This document shows, one piece after another, positions 1 through 8,026 of a stretch of DNA of 23,194 nucleotides; the stretch's first letter is position 1; each line of letters opens with the position of its first letter. Below the pieces are notes generated by a model that saw only the letters and a list, made by a program, of their open reading frames with translations, made no database searches and was not told the DNA's origin. The DNA comes from Micrococcales bacterium (lineage in GTDB: Bacteria > Actinomycetota > Actinomycetes > Actinomycetales > Dermatophilaceae). Where the stretch lies: positions 1 to 23,194 of the forward strand of contig JAKDLQ010000007.1 in NCBI GenBank assembly GCA_030452775.1, written 5' to 3'. A program made the translations under genes and the position numbers.

Positions 1-1550
1 CTAATCCCTGCACCGAGCTGTTTGTGGCGATCCAGCTCGGACTCCTCCGCCGTCGCGAGACCCGCAGCGAGGGCGCGTCCGGCGATCCCCATGTCGTGGA
101 CGCTGCGCTGTAGCTGCCCGCCGAGGGTGCGGACGGAGGCGAGCAGGTCCGCGCGGGCGCTGCCCCCGAACACAGCGGCATACGCATCGGGGAAGCCTGC
201 GAGGGGCCCGGCAGGCAGCACGTCCGGCGGATAGGTGAAGGGGGTGGGCGAGAGGGTCAGGCCCACGATCTGGCGCAGGTCCGCCGCCTTGCGGCGCAGG
301 CCCGAGACGTCGTGCACGAGGTCGACGCCCCAGAGCAGCTTGTCGACAGCGCCGAAGAAGTCGTCGAGATCGTCGCGCAGCGCGAGGTTGCCCTCGCCGG
401 TGGCCAGCCGGATGACGTCGTCGAGCGTCACGTTCGGCAGCGGGACGTGGTCCGCGACGAAGTCGCCGAGGACGTTGCGCACCACCCACGGCATGAGGTC
501 GACGCCCATGAGGTCGTCGGTAGCCACCTGGAAGGCCCCCACCATCGCGGTCGTCCAGGCCCCCCATGCCCGGATGCCGTCCAGCATGACCTCGACTCCG
601 TCGAGCAGGGCATCGAGCCAGAGCGGGAGTGCCCCCGTGAGCAGGCTGCTGTCCAACGACAGGACGAGATCGGCAGCAGAGGCGAGGGCGTGCAGGGTGG
701 CGCCGATGTCGAAGGCCGCGAGCCACGCATCGACGACGGAGGCGCGCAGGGCCTGCACGTCGCGCTCGATGCCGACCACCGCGGAGAGGATGGACTCCTC
801 GGCGGCCAGCACACCGGCGCCGAGCAGCACGTCGAGGGCCTCGCTCGCGGTGGGTAGGAGCAGCAGGGCCCCCAACGTGAGCTGGGCCTGCTCGTCGATG
901 GCGGCGCCGAGCGCCTCCATCCGCTCGGTCGGGTCGGTGACCGCCGGCCCCGCGGCCCCACCTGGCGGCGAGAGCGACCGGAAGAACTCCACCCCGTGCC
1001 CGAAGCGGAACGCGGCACGGCGCAGCTGGTCCTGCGCCTGCGGCCCCTGCAGGGCACGCCAGCCGAGACCGGCGAGGCCGAACACGTCGCTGAATCGACG
1101 GGCCCGATCATCGAACATCGAGGCGTCCGCATGCTCGAAGCGGGCGAGCGACGCGTCGACGGCTGCCGCGAGGTCCGCCAGCACGGACATCCCGCGGGGG
1201 AGGGCGAGCTCCTGCTCCACCATCGCGCCGACCTGGCCGAAGCCGGCGACAAACTGCCGGGAGCCCGCGGTGAGCCCCTCGGCCAGCCCACGGCCGGCGC
1301 CGTCGGCCAGCCCGGCGCCGCCCAGCGCATCGGCGCCGAGCGCGCCCGCGCCGAGCGAGATCCGCACGCCGACCGAGCCGTCGCGGTAGCGCAGCACGGG
1401 ATAGGCGCGGGTGGCGCGCTCGGCCTCACCGGACGTATCGGTGAGGCGCTCGAGAAGCTTCTCCATCCGGTCGAAGAGCGTCGGCCAGCCATGGGTCTGC
1501 GTGGCGAACCCGGCGCGGTAGGCGGCCGCGATTGCCGCGAAGTCGATCAT
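1..1550 (-). CDS. Large unknown protein of the tail-like cluster (3' end beyond window)
   Basis: The frame is open from an ATG at 1550 to the left edge, 516 codons with no stop, so the C-terminus is missing. The ATG follows a GGAGGT ribosome site 5 bases upstream and overlaps the TGA of the preceding gene by one base (TGATG), a sign of translational coupling. The protein begins MIDFAAIAAAYRAGF. It is Ala/Leu/Gly-rich and mostly helical, with hydrophobic stretches around residues 225-260 and 290-345 and acidic helices between them. I recognise no enzyme motif. Its place after sheath, tube and assembly genes, and its similar composition to the upstream 614-residue protein, suggest a tape-measure-like or accessory tail component. 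This is inference. The apparent plus-strand and other minus-strand frames here are shadows of this gene. Confidence 0.7.
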   Translation of the reverse strand, partial: MIDFAAIAAAYRAGFATQTHGWPTLFDRMEKLLERLTDTSGEAERATRAYPVLRYRDGSVGVRISLGAGALGADALGGAGLADGAGRGLAEGLTAGSRQFVAGFGQVGAMVEQELALPRGMSVLADLAAAVDASLARFEHADASMFDDRARRFSDVFGLAGLGWRALQGPQAQDQLRRAAFRFGHGVEFFRSLSPPGGAAGPAVTDPTERMEALGAAIDEQAQLTLGALLLLPTASEALDVLLGAGVLAAEESILSAVVGIERDVQALRASVVDAWLAAFDIGATLHALASAADLVLSLDSSLLTGALPLWLDALLDGVEVMLDGIRAWGAWTTAMVGAFQVATDDLMGVDLMPWVVRNVLGDFVADHVPLPNVTLDDVIRLATGEGNLALRDDLDDFFGAVDKLLWGVDLVHDVSGLRRKAADLRQIVGLTLSPTPFTYPPDVLPAGPLAGFPDAYAAVFGGSARADLLASVRTLGGQLQRSVHDMGIAGRALAAGLATAEESELDRHKQLGAGI

Positions 1551-3394
1551 CACCCACCTCCGCGCCCGACGGGTCCCGGACCGGACGGGAGGGGACGCCG
1601 CGCGCCGTGTCCCGGTCCCCGGCGCGGTCCGCGATGCCCGTCAGCGGTGGTCCCCGATGCCGCCGCGGGATACGGCCGAGCATCGAGCTGCCCACGCACC
1701 TCGTCGACGAAGTGGCGCAGCCTATCCTCGGTGCCTGCCGCACCGGCTGCGCGGACCACGAGACGCCCGATGACCGGCCGGAGGGAGTCCGGCTCGGGCA
1801 GCTCGCGGGTCGGATGGACCGGCGCGTGCCCATCGGGGATCCGGCGCAGGGCGGCGTCGATGAGGTCGAGGCGCTCCTCGAGCTGCGGCAGCACGGTCGC
1901 GGCCTGCGCCGGCGCCAGCAGCGCGATCGCCCGCGCGATGGGCGGGCCGACCTCGGCCAGCACTCCGGCGAGTTCGAACACCTGACTTAGCGCGGCCGCC
2001 TTGGTCCGCTGCTGCCGCGCCTCGAGGCTGCGCAGCTCCCCGGCGATGCTCGGCGCCTGGCGGAACCGGTGCAGCGCGCCCGAGCGGGCGGGGCCGAGCC
2101 AGAAGGGGTCCGGCGGGCTGCTCAGCACTCCAGACCTCATGGCGCCGGCGACCGGGCCGATGAGGTCCAGGCCTACCCACGCCGGTGCGATGAGGGTGGG
2201 CGTGCGCACCGTCGGCCGGTGGGCCAGACCGACCCGCAGGGCGCGGACGCTGGCCGGCCAGGGGAAGGACGTGACCCAGGGCGACGGCGCCGAGGATGCC
2301 GACCTCGGCGACGGCGGTGGCCCAGGGCGCCGGGACCAGCGGCCGAAGGCAGCGGCCAGACCACGCACGGCGAACAGCCAGCGGACGAACGGGGTGTCGA
2401 GGATGGCGCGCTGCACGACGCGGGCCGCGTCGACGGCGTAGCGGACCACCGCGTGGACCGTGGGGCCGACCCTGGCCAGAGCCACGGAGGCGAGCGTCGT
2501 CAAGGTCGTCGTGACGAGCAGCCGCAGCCGGCCGAGCAACCCCAGCACGGCAGTCACCACGGACCGCACGATCGAAGTGACGCTGAGCGGCCCGGCGAGG
2601 AACCACCCGAACACGGTGGGCAGATCGGCGACGGCGTGCACGATCATGACGATGATCTCGCCCACCGCGCCGATCGTGGATCGTGCGGCGGCGACCGCGG
2701 GGTAGACGAGCGGGGCGATCCGGGTCACCGCGACCGCGACCACCCCGAGCACCTGGGCGAGCAGGGCGGCGAGGCGGTCTCCGAGCGCCACGAGTTGGCG
2801 CACCAACGGGTTGCGCACCGGCGCCCGCCCGCTCAACTGCTCCCACAGCCGGCTCAGGGGCAGCGCCATGACCGCGAGCGCTCCGAGCACGTCGTAGGCA
2901 TCGGAGGCGCCGCCGCCGATGCCCTGGGCCAGCACGCCGACCACGGCCAGGGGCGCCGCGATGACCAGCAGGCCGCTGATGAGACCGCCGCCGCTGAGCC
3001 AGCCGAGCGCCGCGATGAGCTGCTGCCACCACCGGCGCATGACGGCGCCGACCATGACCGACGCCACCATGGCGTTCAGGGGCGCCGCGAATGCCCCGGC
3101 GACTATCCCTCCCGCACCGAGGAGCGGCTCGGTGAGGTTCGGCCCGCCCGGCCCGCGGCCGGCGGCCGTGACGAGCCCGTAGCGGGAGCGCAGCTCATCG
3201 AGGTTGGCGATTGCCACCCGCAGGTCGAGGCCCGCTACGGGTACCGCGGTGCCGAACCAGCGCACGAGCCAGGCGCTGCGCAGGCGGCGGGCGACGAGGC
3301 CGAGGGCATCGGTGATCCCCTCCCAGCGCTCGAGCCGGCGCACGCCGCCGGTGAGCAGGGTGAGCTGCTGGGTCAGCAGCAGGGACAGCGGCAC
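1550..3394 (-). CDS. Hydrophobic tape-measure-like tail protein
   Basis: The 614-residue protein starts at a GTG preceded by GGAGG, 3 bases after the stop of the small gene upstream. Its N-terminal 60 residues look soluble and amphipathic. Residues about 92-118, 132-157, 168-182, 208-235, 245-275 and 278-300 form long hydrophobic, Gly/Ala-rich segments. A Pro/Ser-rich linker follows (about 350-380), then a charged helical tail of roughly 200 residues. Tape-measure proteins of phage tails and contractile injection systems are large, helical and hydrophobic, and lie downstream of tube and assembly genes, as here. I see no lytic or peptidase domain. It could instead be a membrane protein that anchors the apparatus. 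The C-terminal 30 residues are Gly/Arg/Pro-rich and of low complexity. Confidence 0.6.
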   Translation of the reverse strand: MPLSLLLTQQLTLLTGGVRRLERWEGITDALGLVARRLRSAWLVRWFGTAVPVAGLDLRVAIANLDELRSRYGLVTAAGRGPGGPNLTEPLLGAGGIVAGAFAAPLNAMVASVMVGAVMRRWWQQLIAALGWLSGGGLISGLLVIAAPLAVVGVLAQGIGGGASDAYDVLGALAVMALPLSRLWEQLSGRAPVRNPLVRQLVALGDRLAALLAQVLGVVAVAVTRIAPLVYPAVAAARSTIGAVGEIIVMIVHAVADLPTVFGWFLAGPLSVTSIVRSVVTAVLGLLGRLRLLVTTTLTTLASVALARVGPTVHAVVRYAVDAARVVQRAILDTPFVRWLFAVRGLAAAFGRWSRRPGPPPSPRSASSAPSPWVTSFPWPASVRALRVGLAHRPTVRTPTLIAPAWVGLDLIGPVAGAMRSGVLSSPPDPFWLGPARSGALHRFRQAPSIAGELRSLEARQQRTKAAALSQVFELAGVLAEVGPPIARAIALLAPAQAATVLPQLEERLDLIDAALRRIPDGHAPVHPTRELPEPDSLRPVIGRLVVRAAGAAGTEDRLRHFVDEVRGQLDARPYPAAASGTTADGHRGPRRGPGHGARRPLPSGPGPVGRGGG

Positions 3395-3397
3395 CTC

Positions 3398-3568
3398 TCA
3401 CCTCCGTCGGGCCTCGTCGATACGCGCGTTCTCACGCTCGATCTGCTCGGTCAGCAGCCGGACATAGACCTGCCGCTCCGCACAGTCGAGGTCCATCAGC
3501 TCGGTCCACGACCAGTGCAGGTGGTAGGCGAGGAAGAAGATCTCGCTGCGCAGCGCGTCATCGGTCAC
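3398..3568 (-). CDS. DUF6760-type small tail-cluster protein
   Basis: This is a 56-residue protein starting at a GTG (3568) that overlaps the TGA of the upstream gene by 4 bases (GTGA). The N-terminal extension that is also open here is a shadow of that upstream gene, so I place the start at 3568. The core FFLAYHLHWSWTELMDLD followed by a charged helix (RQVYVRLLTEQIERENARI) matches the small family found between tube and tape-measure genes in actinobacterial tail-like clusters. By position it resembles a tail assembly chaperone such as the gpG/gpGT products of phages, which bind the tape measure. That role is inferred. Family assignment is by motif memory and no search was run. Confidence 0.75.
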   Translation of the reverse strand: MTDDALRSEIFFLAYHLHWSWTELMDLDCAERQVYVRLLTEQIERENARIDEARRR

Positions 3569-4344
3569 GCCATCGCTAAAAAATTGCTCATGTCCAGGCT
3601 GGCGCTGAACTGCTTGCCGCAGCTCGGGCACTCGAGGGCGCGGACGAGGTCGACCCCGGGTGCGCCGTCGTTGAGCCCCCGATCGATGAGGCGGCGGTCG
3701 CTCATCGTCAGCTCGCTCATGATCCGCGGCCCCATCCCCTCGAGGCGGTGGGCGGGCACGTCGCCGAGGCTGATGATGCACCGCGACAGCAGGGCGTTCT
3801 TGCCGACCGACGCGTTCTCCCGCATCTGCGGGGCGACCGCCTCCTCGTCGGCACCGGTGGGCAGCCGCAGCCGCAGCGCGGTGTGCGTCTGCCCCTCGCG
3901 GTCGACCCAGCCGTCCTCGAGCTCGATGGCGATCTCGCCGCGGTCGTCGCCGTCCGGCAGCTCATGGACCGGGAGCTCGTCGAGATCCTCGGCGACCTGG
4001 ACCCGCTCGCCGCAGGCGGGGCAGGCGTAGGCCGCCTCCAGCTCGCTCCCGAAGGTGATGCTGCGCAGCTTGAGCAGCAGGAAGTTGCGATCGGCGGAGG
4101 TCATCGTGGTCACCGGACCCCGGCCGTTGGCGGTGAGGGCCCCGAGGCGCACGATGCAGTTGTGCAGCAGCTCGGTGACGAGCTTGCCCCCGTTGCGCTG
4201 GTACTTGCGGTCGGCGAGGATCGCCTCCTCGCGTCCGGTCATCTTGCGAAGGACCACCTCGCGGTGCACGATCCCCTCGTCGTCGGTGTACCCGACCGGC
4301 AGGGTGAACTCGAACTCGCGGCGTCCCGTCGTTTCAGTCGACAC
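3565..4344 (-). CDS. Zinc-ribbon tail/baseplate assembly protein (T4 gp26/gp28-like)
   Basis: The 259-residue protein is read from a GTG at 4344, which has GAGGGG 7 bases upstream and lies inside the last 11 bases of the tube gene. A longer start at 4359 is possible but has no ribosome site. Residues 10-35 form a beta-rich start (FEFTLPVGYTDDEG) that is common in phage proteins acting with the tube or baseplate. Two CxxC pairs, CPAC at 108-111 and CPSC at 239-242, would make one zinc site or two half ribbons. Proteins of this type follow the tube gene in many Myoviridae-like and injection-system clusters and are annotated as baseplate hub or tail assembly proteins. The exact function is not shown by the sequence. 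It is translationally coupled on both sides. Confidence 0.65.
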   Translation of the reverse strand: MSTETTGRREFEFTLPVGYTDDEGIVHREVVLRKMTGREEAILADRKYQRNGGKLVTELLHNCIVRLGALTANGRGPVTTMTSADRNFLLLKLRSITFGSELEAAYACPACGERVQVAEDLDELPVHELPDGDDRGEIAIELEDGWVDREGQTHTALRLRLPTGADEEAVAPQMRENASVGKNALLSRCIISLGDVPAHRLEGMGPRIMSELTMSDRRLIDRGLNDGAPGVDLVRALECPSCGKQFSASLDMSNFLAMA

Positions 4345-4804
4345 GTTCCAACCCCTCATGCTCCAAGACGATGGTCTGCTTGAGCAGCCCCGTCGAACCG
4401 GCTTCCAGATCAGTGAACTTGGATGACTTGATCCAGGCGTGTTTGAAGACGAACGTCAGGACGACCTCGCCGTTGTGCCGCTTCTCGACCATGCCGTTCT
4501 TGCGTACGCCGGACCCGCCCTGCAGGGACTTGTTGAGGTCGAAGACGGCGCGGAACCAGTCGCGGAAGCGGATGTCCTCGGGGCTGCCGTCGACGTAGCG
4601 CTCGACCGTCAGCGGCTCGAACTTCACCTTGCTGGCGGCGATCTTGTAGACGTGGTTCGTGCCACCGTCCGGTTGCTCGATGGTGTCGATCTCGCCCTCG
4701 CTCAATCCGCTGACCTTGCTGACGCCAGGGCTCGGCACGCCGTCGATGATCAGCCGGAACTCGTTGGCGCGGTAGGACTCCCAGATGTCTCCGACCTGAG
4801 GCAT
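4334..4804 (-). CDS. Phage tail tube protein (T4 gp19-like)
   Basis: This is the 156-residue inner tube subunit, of the usual length for the family (about 145-165). The start ATG follows AGGAGG with a 6-base spacer. Typical family features are visible: the opening 'SYRANEFRLIIDGVPSPGVSKVSGL' pattern, with its conserved beta strand and the Gly-Leu-Ser-Glu turn; the middle segment in which a 'VERYVDGSPEDIRFRDWF' stretch precedes the helix; and the C-terminal 'VVLTFVFKHAW' strand. Tube subunits stack as hexameric rings inside the sheath and conduct the payload. The gene lies 40 bases after the sheath stop, the normal sheath-tube order of contractile tails and injection systems. Confidence 0.92.
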   Translation of the reverse strand: MPQVGDIWESYRANEFRLIIDGVPSPGVSKVSGLSEGEIDTIEQPDGGTNHVYKIAASKVKFEPLTVERYVDGSPEDIRFRDWFRAVFDLNKSLQGGSGVRKNGMVEKRHNGEVVLTFVFKHAWIKSSKFTDLEAGSTGLLKQTIVLEHEGLERVD

Positions 4805-4844
4805 GGTTGGCCTCCTCTCTGCTGGATGGGGGTTGCTTGGCAGG

Positions 4845-6608
4845 TCATGACTCGGAGGCCGTCGCCATCGAGGGCTGCTGACCGATGGTGATGACGATCG
4901 TCTCCGCAGGCTTGGACGGGTAGAAGTACACCTCGACGTGGAAGTTGCCCTTGTCCACCTCGTCCGGCGGGTTGTTGGTCGCGTCGCAGATGATGGTGAA
5001 GACCTCGGCCGGTTGACCGCTGCCGAAGGCGCCCTGTCGCCAGAGGCCGAGCAGGAACGGCTGGACGGAGCCGTGCTTGACCGCCGTCCACAGGGTGTCC
5101 CGGTTGGGCTCCTGGCGCACCCAGCGCAGGCCCTGACGCAGGCTGCTCTTGACGTAGTTGAACAGCAGCCGGACGTTGACGTAGTACCACCGGGGATCGG
5201 TGGACAGCGTCCGGCTGGAGTCGACGACGATGCCGGCTCCGGTGACGGGACGCACGCCGTTGACGCTGCCCGTCTTCACCAGGTCGGTCAGCTCGGCGTC
5301 GCTCAGCCGGTACTCGACGTCGAGTGCGCCGAGCAGGCGGGCGTCGTCACCGGCGGGTGCCTTGTGGATCCCGCGGGTGCTCTCGATGCGGGCGTAGACG
5401 CCAAGGACGTGGCCGGTCGGGGGCAGCGAGCGGGTCGGTGTGGCGGCCTTGGACAAGGGGTCGAGGACGGTGATCCACGGGCCGTAGAGCGCGCCGTAGA
5501 CCTTCTTGCCCTGGAACTGGGCGCCGTAGTCGATGGCCGACCCACCGGCGACGGCGCCCTCCGGCACCGACCCGACGAACATGCAGTCCCCGCGGCTCTC
5601 GCAGTAGGTGAGGGCCGCGCTGACGATGGCCGGGTCGGTGCGCTCGGCGGCGAGCAGTTGGATGTCGACGGCGTCGAAGGCGTGTAGTCCGGTGTGGCTC
5701 GCCTCATCGCCGGTGATGTCCGTGACCTTGATGGTGCCGTCGCCGCCGCCGGAGAGCGGGCCGGCGGACGTGCCGGGCGAGTCCGGGCCGGCCGACGCGG
5801 CAGACCGTGGGTCGCTCACGGTGAGGTAGCGCGATCCTCGGGCCGGGTCGTTGAGCACGACTGGTGCGTAGGTGGCGCTGCCTGGGGCAAGGCTGAGCCG
5901 CGGCCACGTCTCGAGCACCGCTTCGGCGCCGCCTGAGCCGCCGCCCCCGGCGGCGCTCGAGACCGTGAGGTCGAAGTCGGTGCTCGCCACCCTCGTGCTG
6001 GCGGCGGTGTAGGCAGCGTTGCTGGCCAGGTCGGGGGTCCACGACACCGCCTTGTTCGCGGCGTCGACCCCGCTCAGCGTGACGATGTCCCTGTTGGTGC
6101 CGTCCGAGACGACGACGTGGTCGCCGACGGTGAAGCCGGTGACGCCGGCCACGGTGGCGCCGTCCGGATCGACGGTGGCGCCCGACACCGCCGCGGAGTA
6201 GGACGGGGCGCTCGAGATGCTCAGGTCGTTGCCCCAGGCCCCGGGGTCGACGTCTCCGCGATAGCCAGCCGAGAGCGTGAGCAGTTGCGCGTCCGAGGCC
6301 GCCCCGGCGGGCAGCACGGCGCGTGCGGGCTTCGGCGTCGACCCACCGCTGCCGGCCACCCTTGCCACGTAGGCGAATTGGCCGCCATTGTCAAAGAACC
6401 CCTTGACCAGGTAGGCCCCCAAGGCGGTGGTCGAGTAGTCGCCGAAGCGTTCGGTGAACTGCGCGAACGTCGTGACCCGGACCGGCCGGTTGGGTACGCC
6501 GCGGCGCGTGATGACGGCGAAGCCGGCCACCGAGACGGCGGCCCCGGTGATGGCGGGTGACGCGCTGCCGTCGACCTCGATGACGTTCAGTCCGATGTTC
6601 AGTGCCAT
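4845..6608 (-). CDS. Contractile tail sheath protein
   Basis: This 587-residue protein starts at an ATG with GAGGAG 7 bases upstream. The N-terminus (ALNIGLNVIEVDGSASP) and the segment at 30-85 (FAVITRRGVPNRPVRVTTF, then a FGDYST motif) are the sheath N-terminal domain. The C-terminal third carries the hallmark region with DPRWYYVNVRLLFNYV, a WTAVKHGSVQPFLLGLWRQGAF segment, NNPPDEVDKGNF and a final beta strand ending VITIGQ. These form the handshake strands that link sheath subunits and allow contraction. Between about 130 and 215 there is an extra beta-rich domain, followed by a Gly-Ser linker (SSAAGGGGSGG). It probably projects from the outer surface, where sheaths vary most. The gene is second in the operon, behind a hairpin-containing gap of 111 bases. 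Confidence 0.95.
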   Translation of the reverse strand: MALNIGLNVIEVDGSASPAITGAAVSVAGFAVITRRGVPNRPVRVTTFAQFTERFGDYSTTALGAYLVKGFFDNGGQFAYVARVAGSGGSTPKPARAVLPAGAASDAQLLTLSAGYRGDVDPGAWGNDLSISSAPSYSAAVSGATVDPDGATVAGVTGFTVGDHVVVSDGTNRDIVTLSGVDAANKAVSWTPDLASNAAYTAASTRVASTDFDLTVSSAAGGGGSGGAEAVLETWPRLSLAPGSATYAPVVLNDPARGSRYLTVSDPRSAASAGPDSPGTSAGPLSGGGDGTIKVTDITGDEASHTGLHAFDAVDIQLLAAERTDPAIVSAALTYCESRGDCMFVGSVPEGAVAGGSAIDYGAQFQGKKVYGALYGPWITVLDPLSKAATPTRSLPPTGHVLGVYARIESTRGIHKAPAGDDARLLGALDVEYRLSDAELTDLVKTGSVNGVRPVTGAGIVVDSSRTLSTDPRWYYVNVRLLFNYVKSSLRQGLRWVRQEPNRDTLWTAVKHGSVQPFLLGLWRQGAFGSGQPAEVFTIICDATNNPPDEVDKGNFHVEVYFYPSKPAETIVITIGQQPSMATASES

Positions 6609-6663
6609 GCTCCGACTCCTCGGTGGTGTCTGGGTGTGGGGTCATGCCGTATGCCGCTGTGCC

Positions 6664-6704
6664 GGCTTCCGGGGGGCTCCGAGCCCCCGCGCGGCCGGGA
6701 AGCC
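6664..6704 (-). terminator. Two-level hairpin before the sheath gene
   Basis: The inner stem is GGGGGC (6672-6677) with GCCCCC (6683-6688) and a 5-base loop. The outer stem is GGCTTCC (6664-6670) with GGAAGCC (6698-6704). It lies between the stop of the first cluster gene (6720) and the sheath start. No T-run follows on the minus strand, so it may attenuate transcription or stabilise the downstream mRNA rather than terminate fully. Confidence 0.45.
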
Positions 6705-6719
6705 GCCCGTCTGGTTGCC

Positions 6720-7772
6720 TCAGGCATGCTGGTCCACCTCCACGACGATGTCGTGGTAGGGCGGGACGGCGCGCTGCCCGTCGCCGAGCCCGGGCTGCGA
6801 GGTGACGAGGCGGACGTGGACCACAGGGTGGTCTGGCGGCGGCGCCGCGGCCGGCGGTGCCGCGGTCGGCGGCTGGTCGATCCACTCGGCGCTGATCGTG
6901 CGCCCGGCGCCGGTGAGGACCGCGGTTGGGGTCAGCTCGTCGAGGACGAACTGCAGCATGCGCGCCTCGCTGTCCCGGTCGGCGGCGAGGGCCTCGATCG
7001 CGTAGTCGAGTTGGTAGACGGTCGGTTCCGGACGGACGGAGAAGGTGGCGCCCGTGTAGTCCGTCCGGGGCCCGTCGATGGGCGTGCGGGCCCGGTCGGG
7101 CCGCACGTCGTAGTTGCTGAGGCGCAGGACCGGTGGTGTGGGGGCGGGGGCGTCGACCGGCACGACGACCGCCGGCACTGGGTTCCCGGCGATGACCAAC
7201 CGGTTGTCGAGGCGCCCGAGCAGCGCCGCGTCGGCGTCGACGAGCGCCTCGGGAAGGACGGCGAGGATCGCGTCGAGCTGCATGCTCCAGCCGAGCGAGG
7301 CCTCGACGCACGTCAGCCGGATCCGGGTGACCGCCTGGCGCGCGGCACCGGGCAGGTCCGCGAGCGACAGGGGGACGGGCTGCCACTGCCCGGCCACGTC
7401 CACCGGCACGAGACGGGACCACGTATTGCCCGGGCTCCCGATAGGGAGCGCGGCGGAGCCGAGCCGCACCTCGAGGTAGTGGGGCAGGTCGGGGGCGCCG
7501 GTGCCGACTCGGTCGCTGCGAACCCAGAGGAGCAGGTCCGGCCAGGGGCGCAGGTCGATCCCCGACGAGGCGCGTTCGACGTAGTGGCCGAGCGCCCCGG
7601 CCGCGACGGTGAGGGTGGCAGAGGCAGACGTGAGCCCGGGCAGGCGGGCCGGGCCCCCCGCGTCGAGGGACACGGACGTCGAAGCGCCACCCCCGGGGCG
7701 TTTGGCCGTCCACGCCGTGACGTCCCCGAAGCCCTCGATGACGAGAGAGGCCATGAGACGTAGTGTCGGCAC
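6720..7772 (-). CDS. First gene of tail-like cluster: beta-sandwich plus tail-terminator-like protein
   Basis: The protein has 350 residues from a GTG at 7772, or 344 from the ATG at 7754 (MASLVIEGF). Neither has a clear ribosome site. The N-terminal half (about 10-205) is beta-rich, with a GNTWSRLVPVDVAGQWQP segment and a RIRLTCVEASLG strand, typical of galactose-binding-like/carbohydrate-binding jelly rolls. A Pro-rich linker follows. The C-terminal half (about 215-345), with VYQLDYAIEALAADRDSEARMLQFVLDEL, resembles the fold and position of tail terminators such as Pvc16/Afp16, which cap the sheath-tube end. The terminator role is inference from position and pattern. A fused terminator and glycan-binding module would be unusual and could link the apparatus to the cell envelope. 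It heads the operon. Confidence 0.6.
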   Translation of the reverse strand: MPTLRLMASLVIEGFGDVTAWTAKRPGGGASTSVSLDAGGPARLPGLTSASATLTVAAGALGHYVERASSGIDLRPWPDLLLWVRSDRVGTGAPDLPHYLEVRLGSAALPIGSPGNTWSRLVPVDVAGQWQPVPLSLADLPGAARQAVTRIRLTCVEASLGWSMQLDAILAVLPEALVDADAALLGRLDNRLVIAGNPVPAVVVPVDAPAPTPPVLRLSNYDVRPDRARTPIDGPRTDYTGATFSVRPEPTVYQLDYAIEALAADRDSEARMLQFVLDELTPTAVLTGAGRTISAEWIDQPPTAAPPAAAPPPDHPVVHVRLVTSQPGLGDGQRAVPPYHDIVVEVDQHA

Positions 7773-7776
7773 CCGC

Positions 7777-7814
7777 CGTCACGGAACCGTCAGCGACGCG
7801 TCACACTCGCGTCA
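7777..7814. promoter_or_regulatory. Four CGTCA motifs at exact 11-bp spacing
   Basis: CGTCA occurs at 7777, 7788, 7799 and 7810, an exact 11-base period over four units, directly upstream of the first tail-cluster gene. One-turn direct repeats of this kind are bound by OmpR/PhoP-type winged-helix regulators and by SARP activators. The units partly resemble the actinobacterial PHO-box unit G(G/T)TCAY. I infer that this is an operator for the tail-like cluster. The rest of the 7773-8026 gap shows nothing else convincing apart from a hairpin at 8003. Confidence 0.5.
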
Positions 7815-8002
7815 CTCGTGCCGACCGCGTCCAGGTGTGTTCGCTCGTGGAGGCAGTGTCTGGGTATTCGCCGGTGACCCGTCGTGCTCATCGATCACGT
7901 CGTGGGGCTGCAGCTCGGTCGTAGGGCGACGCGGCGCGATGCGGTCACCGCCGTCCGTGCGCGACCCAGCGGCATACGACACCCGCCTGGCACGGGAAAG
8001 GT

Positions 8003-8017
8003 GACGCGGCCCGCGTC
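8003..8017 (-). terminator. Short perfect hairpin after bfr
   Basis: GACGCGG and CCGCGTC form a perfect 7-bp stem around a single C, 10 bases past the bfr stop codon on the minus strand. It is GC-rich, with no T-run. It could mark the end of the bfd-bfr transcript. A one-base loop means that at least two more bases must open. Confidence 0.35.
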
Positions 8018-8026
8018 GCAGGTGTC

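Noticed and set aside
428..1492. Minus-strand 354-codon frame
   Set aside because: It is Arg/Ser-rich and off-frame within the 516-codon frame that starts at 1550 with a good ribosome site.
2069..4030. Plus-strand frame of 653 codons
   Set aside because: It is Arg/Gly/Pro/His-rich low-complexity sequence antisense to the tape-measure-like, DUF6760-type and zinc-ribbon genes, which have ribosome sites, coupling and family motifs.
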